Shown piece by piece: positions 43,642 through 46,618 of a stretch of DNA of 46,618 bases (position 1 is its first letter; the number at the start of each line of letters is the position of its first letter). This DNA comes from Gemmatimonadota bacterium (GTDB lineage Bacteria > 4572-55 > J002), in the NCBI GenBank assembly GCA_003697105.1, contig RFFQ01000025.1, positions 1-46,618 of the forward strand, written 5' to 3'. A program made the translations under genes and the position numbers. The notes under the pieces are model-generated. The model did no database searches. It saw nothing but the letters and a program-made list of their open reading frames with translations, and was not told the origin of the DNA.

Positions 43642-46392
43642 CTACTTCAACAGCACCATCCGGCGCATTTGGGAAAATTCACCGGAAGTCAACTGGTAGT
43701 AGTAAATTCCGCTTGCCAACGGACGCTGGTTATCTTGGCGACCGTTCCATTCCACTTGATACGACCCTGCCGGTTGTTCGTCATCAACCAATGTTCGGAC
43801 TAACTTTCCGCTGCCATCATAAACTTTGAGCGAGACGTGTCCCGTGTTGGGGATTTCGTAGGTGATTATTGTGAATGGATTAAATGGGTTCGGATAATTT
43901 TGGTGCAAAGCGTAACGCCGAGGTGTATGGATTGTTGTCTGTTCGGCTTCTACTCCCACCGTGATTTCTTCGCCGTAGAGAATCATGTTATCGATAAACC
44001 ATCCCCGCTCGGTATCGTTAGTAGAAGCAAACCGGAAACGAAATTGAACATCTTCGCCCATGTAATCCATCAGCGGGAATTCGACCCGTAGCCAACCATC
44101 GGTCTCTCCGGTGAAGCCGGCTTGCCCGTTTAACCCCACCACCGATTGATCCGGATAACCGCCATCCGGTTCAATGAGATTCCAGGTGGTGCCGGCATCG
44201 GTAGAAATGGCTACGTTGCCACCGTCCCACCCTTCAGACATTTCATACCACGTATAAAAAACCAAGCGGGCATCATCAACAATCTGCAACCGGTAAGTGG
44301 GGGTGAATAAATCGTACCGGCGTTGGGGTTCATATAGGTCATCTAAATCTGTGCCCCATACATTGACGCCACTGTAGGCGTAGGCGGGTCCGCCACTTTC
44401 TTGCGGTTCTCCCCATTCCCACTCGCTCCGGTTCCCGCTAGGTACGAAATTTTCATCGCTAGTCTCGAAACTTCGTACAAACGTGAGTTCCATATTGTGT
44501 TCCACTTCACCATTAGCCGGTACAAAAATATGGATTTCCTGCGGGTCATGATCGGGAGCATACACCCAAAATGTATATTCATAATCGCCGGCAAGACTGA
44601 CGTTATAATTTCCTTCTGCATCGGTATAAAAGGGATCGACCGGTACGCCAATGGGGGTGATTTCGACTCCCTCCAACGGATACCCGCGCACGGAGGTAAT
44701 CGTTCCGTGAAAAATGCCTTGTGGGCGGGCATCCAGTTGAATATCGACCATAACGGTCTCTTCAGAGGCGACGGTGTAGCTTATCTCGGAGATAAAATCA
44801 TAATATCCGAACCGTTCGGCACTGATAATATATTCCCCCGGTTGGACGGAAAGATGGTAAAATCCTTCCATATCGGAGAGGGTTTCAAAATTGGTATCCT
44901 CGATGTAAACTCGGGTTTCGCGCAAGGTTTCACCGCTTTCGGCATCGGTAACGGTGCCTTCAAATGCGGCGAGGCGGGCGAACGTTTCCATGACCGCGGC
45001 ATAGGCATCAATAACACCGAAACCGAAGGTATTATCTTCCCCCGGTGTGCCCTGATCGACTGCGGTGACCATCAGAATATCCTTCATTTCGTCCACTTCC
45101 AGATTGGGGTCTACTTGACGTAACAAGGCGCAAACTCCGGTGACATGCGGTGCTGCCATAGAGGTACCGCTCATCTGCCCGTAACTGCCGCCCGGCAAGG
45201 TGGAGCGGATGTCAACGCCCGGAGCAGAGACTTCCGGCTTGATCGTCTCGTTATCGCAATCAGAGGGTCCCCGGCTACTAAAGTTGGCAATCGGGTACGG
45301 CGGGCTACTGTGACCATTCACGGCACCCACGGAGAAAACCGTATAAGGACTCATGATCTGATTAGGCGGGTTGCCGATAGTGGCAGAACCGGGACCTTCA
45401 TTTCCGGCGGCAAAAATAACGGCACATCCGCCGGCTTCGCAGATTTCAATGGCTTCGTTGAATAAATTTTGGCAGTCATAACTGGCATTATGAAACCGCC
45501 ACGAGTTATTGACCGCGTCCGGCACATCATCAATGGTTTCCGGGTCACCGTCGGGGTCCGCCAGCCATTCAAAACTATCGATGTAGTGCCAAGTGGTAAA
45601 TTGCATGGGTAATCCGGCGGCAATCCATTCTGCCGCCCATGCCACCCCGACCGTATCGTTTGCGCTAGCGCCACATTCTGTACCCATGACGTGTGTGCCA
45701 TGACTCCCGCTGATCGGCTCCGGAAATTGGCTGTTGGGTGCGGTCGGTGCAAACCAACATTCTTCCCACGGTTCGTGCACGCCGCGCCAGCGATCGGCTA
45801 ATGCCGGGTGATTACCATCGACCCCGGAATCCATGTTTGATATGAGCCGCCCTTCACCGGTGATACCCATTGCCCAACATTGGGGCGCATTGATCACCCG
45901 CAAGCCGGGTTCGACACTCCGCAAACTTGACCCCTCCTGCCGGATTTCTACCGGCTCATTGATACGGGCTTCGTAATTGATGTGTAACATACGCACGTCG
46001 GTACGATCTGCCAGTTCATATACCACTGACTTTTGCACTTCGGCAAAAATGGCATTGGTGATCCAAAATTGCTCAAACCGCCGGACCCGGTCTTCACCAG
46101 ACCGTTGGGCGAGTAGGTCAGCAACTTCCGCCTGAGACCGCTGTGCCCACTCCTGCGCCGCCGTGATGACCTCATAATGTCGTTGTTGGCGAGTGGCGCG
46201 GCGTAATTTAAGCTCGCGATCCAGCGCGTGAATATCCAGCTTATCTGCCATTTCAATCCCGATGACTATAAAATCCGTTTCAGAAAGTTGATCCAGTTGG
46301 GCTTGTAATGGTTCGGAAATTGTACCGCTAAATACTGGTGGAATCAGACTAAGGCTAAGCAGCAATGCAAAACACATAGAAAGGTAACGCAT
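43642..46392 (-). CDS. Secreted subtilisin-like protease with T9SS sorting domain
   Basis: 916 residues from the ATG at 46392, with AAGGAG 10 bases ahead. Signal peptide (1-22), propeptide-like region (about 30-150), S8 catalytic domain (about 175-450) with D188 (SNMDSGVDG), H231 (GSHGTHVMG), oxyanion N331 (AAGNEG) and S411 (SGTSMAAPHV). Then two carboxypeptidase-regulatory-like domains (about 476-637), a MAM/immune-inhibitor-like jellyroll (about 640-808) and a T9SS type A tail (about 826-916; NYPNPFNP, SLKVYDGSGKLV, GIYYYQL). It is exported by Sec and then across the outer membrane by T9SS. No T9SS channel genes lie in the window, but PorX does. Confidence 0.95.
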   Translation of the reverse strand: MRYLSMCFALLLSLSLIPPVFSGTISEPLQAQLDQLSETDFIVIGIEMADKLDIHALDRELKLRRATRQQRHYEVITAAQEWAQRSQAEVADLLAQRSGEDRVRRFEQFWITNAIFAEVQKSVVYELADRTDVRMLHINYEARINEPVEIRQEGSSLRSVEPGLRVINAPQCWAMGITGEGRLISNMDSGVDGNHPALADRWRGVHEPWEECWFAPTAPNSQFPEPISGSHGTHVMGTECGASANDTVGVAWAAEWIAAGLPMQFTTWHYIDSFEWLADPDGDPETIDDVPDAVNNSWRFHNASYDCQNLFNEAIEICEAGGCAVIFAAGNEGPGSATIGNPPNQIMSPYTVFSVGAVNGHSSPPYPIANFSSRGPSDCDNETIKPEVSAPGVDIRSTLPGGSYGQMSGTSMAAPHVTGVCALLRQVDPNLEVDEMKDILMVTAVDQGTPGEDNTFGFGVIDAYAAVMETFARLAAFEGTVTDAESGETLRETRVYIEDTNFETLSDMEGFYHLSVQPGEYIISAERFGYYDFISEISYTVASEETVMVDIQLDARPQGIFHGTITSVRGYPLEGVEITPIGVPVDPFYTDAEGNYNVSLAGDYEYTFWVYAPDHDPQEIHIFVPANGEVEHNMELTFVRSFETSDENFVPSGNRSEWEWGEPQESGGPAYAYSGVNVWGTDLDDLYEPQRRYDLFTPTYRLQIVDDARLVFYTWYEMSEGWDGGNVAISTDAGTTWNLIEPDGGYPDQSVVGLNGQAGFTGETDGWLRVEFPLMDYMGEDVQFRFRFASTNDTERGWFIDNMILYGEEITVGVEAEQTTIHTPRRYALHQNYPNPFNPFTIITYEIPNTGHVSLKVYDGSGKLVRTLVDDEQPAGSYQVEWNGRQDNQRPLASGIYYYQLTSGEFSQMRRMVLLK

Positions 46393-46495
46393 AACAGACT
46401 CCTTAAATGGTTGAGGGGGTGAAATAAGGGGAAAATGACCGGCGGATTGGGGACGAAACACCCGCCGTTCCTCCGCGAGATGTAGGGAAGAGGTC

Positions 46496-46534
46496 GCAAC
46501 TTGGGGAAGCTGATTATAGAATAACCCAAGTTGC
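46496..46534 (-). promoter_or_regulatory. Inverted repeat flanking the protease -10
   Basis: GCAACTTGGG (46496-46505) and CCCAAGTTGC (46525-46534) are perfect 10-bp arms around a 19-bp centre holding TATAAT on the minus strand (46513-46518). The -35 is not consensus, so activation or repression by a dimeric regulator binding both arms is plausible. The leader then holds a CGGCGG/CCGCCG hairpin (46440-46445 and 46462-46467). Confidence 0.55.
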
Positions 46535-46570
46535 TACCTATAAGCTGAGACAGGTAATTGAATAACTGAT

Positions 46571-46590
46571 TAAAAATAGCACTATTTTTA
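46571..46590. terminator. AT-rich palindrome at right edge
   Basis: TAAAAATAG (46571-46579) and CTATTTTTA (46582-46590) form a perfect 9-bp palindrome with a 2-base centre. It may be a weak terminator for a gene beyond the window or an upstream element of the protease promoter. No gene is visible from 46393 to the edge. Confidence 0.35.
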
Positions 46591-46618
46591 GCTCAAAGCC
46601 TTCTGGGATCACAGCGTG

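Overview
The window looks like a chromosome segment from an uncultured or little-studied Gram-negative bacterium of the FCB group (Bacteroidota, Ignavibacteria, Calditrichota, KSB1, Marinimicrobia and relatives). The evidence is a secreted subtilase ending in a type IX secretion (T9SS) sorting domain with a YPNPFNP core, a PorX-type response regulator/PglZ protein, a TonB-dependent receptor with a carboxypeptidase-like N-terminal domain, LptF/LptG permeases, and many TPR and histidine-kinase proteins. Genes are densely packed, many have clear Shine-Dalgarno sequences, and no tRNA, rRNA, CRISPR array, insertion sequence or phage gene was seen.

Layout. 1-355: non-coding, with an inverted-repeat element and a terminator. 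356-2044: membrane-anchored WD40 protein. 2235-5755 (minus): run trmFO, methyltransferase, cnoX-like thioredoxin, dUTPase-like. 5841-8428 (minus): TonB-dependent receptor preceded by a small Cys-rich exported protein, possibly metal related. 8530-15687 (minus): one 2385-residue protein made of two copies of kinase, STAND-type ATPase and TPR. 15948-23146 (plus): SUF iron-sulfur cluster operon sufB-C-D-S-U, a tandem MIP18 protein, a bacilliredoxin and an Rrf2 regulator. 23226-24602 (minus): TPR protein with a long structured leader. 25045-26638 (plus): clpS and a GHL10 glycosidase-like lipoprotein/secreted protein. 26654-34415 (minus): envelope-lipid run uppP, PAP2 phosphatase, two histidine kinases and a fused LptF-LptG permease. 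34495-35991 (minus): unknown tail-anchored protein and an outer-membrane barrel. 36137-37969 (minus): small protein and PorX. 38216-40324 (minus): Zn/Cd-type P-ATPase. 40533-43604 (plus): a succinyl-CoA-synthetase beta-like protein fused to a di-cluster ferredoxin domain, then aat and a metallophosphoesterase. 43642-46392 (minus): T9SS subtilase.

How the parts fit. The SUF operon supplies Fe-S clusters and carries its own thiol redox protein and likely Fe-S-sensing repressor. ClpS and Aat are two parts of the bacterial N-degron pathway. PorX and the T9SS cargo protease belong to the same secretion system. UppP, PAP2 and LptFG handle lipid carriers and LPS, and two sensor kinases are embedded between them.

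Most unusual items: the SucC-ferredoxin fusion with a Fur-like box at its promoter, the internally duplicated kinase-STAND-TPR protein whose first ATPase has lost Walker B, the LptF-LptG fusion, a heavily paired non-coding leader at 24647-24842, and a family of about 25-bp AACTCGTAAAACTCC repeats in three gene junctions. All identifications are from reading the sequence only; no database search was possible.
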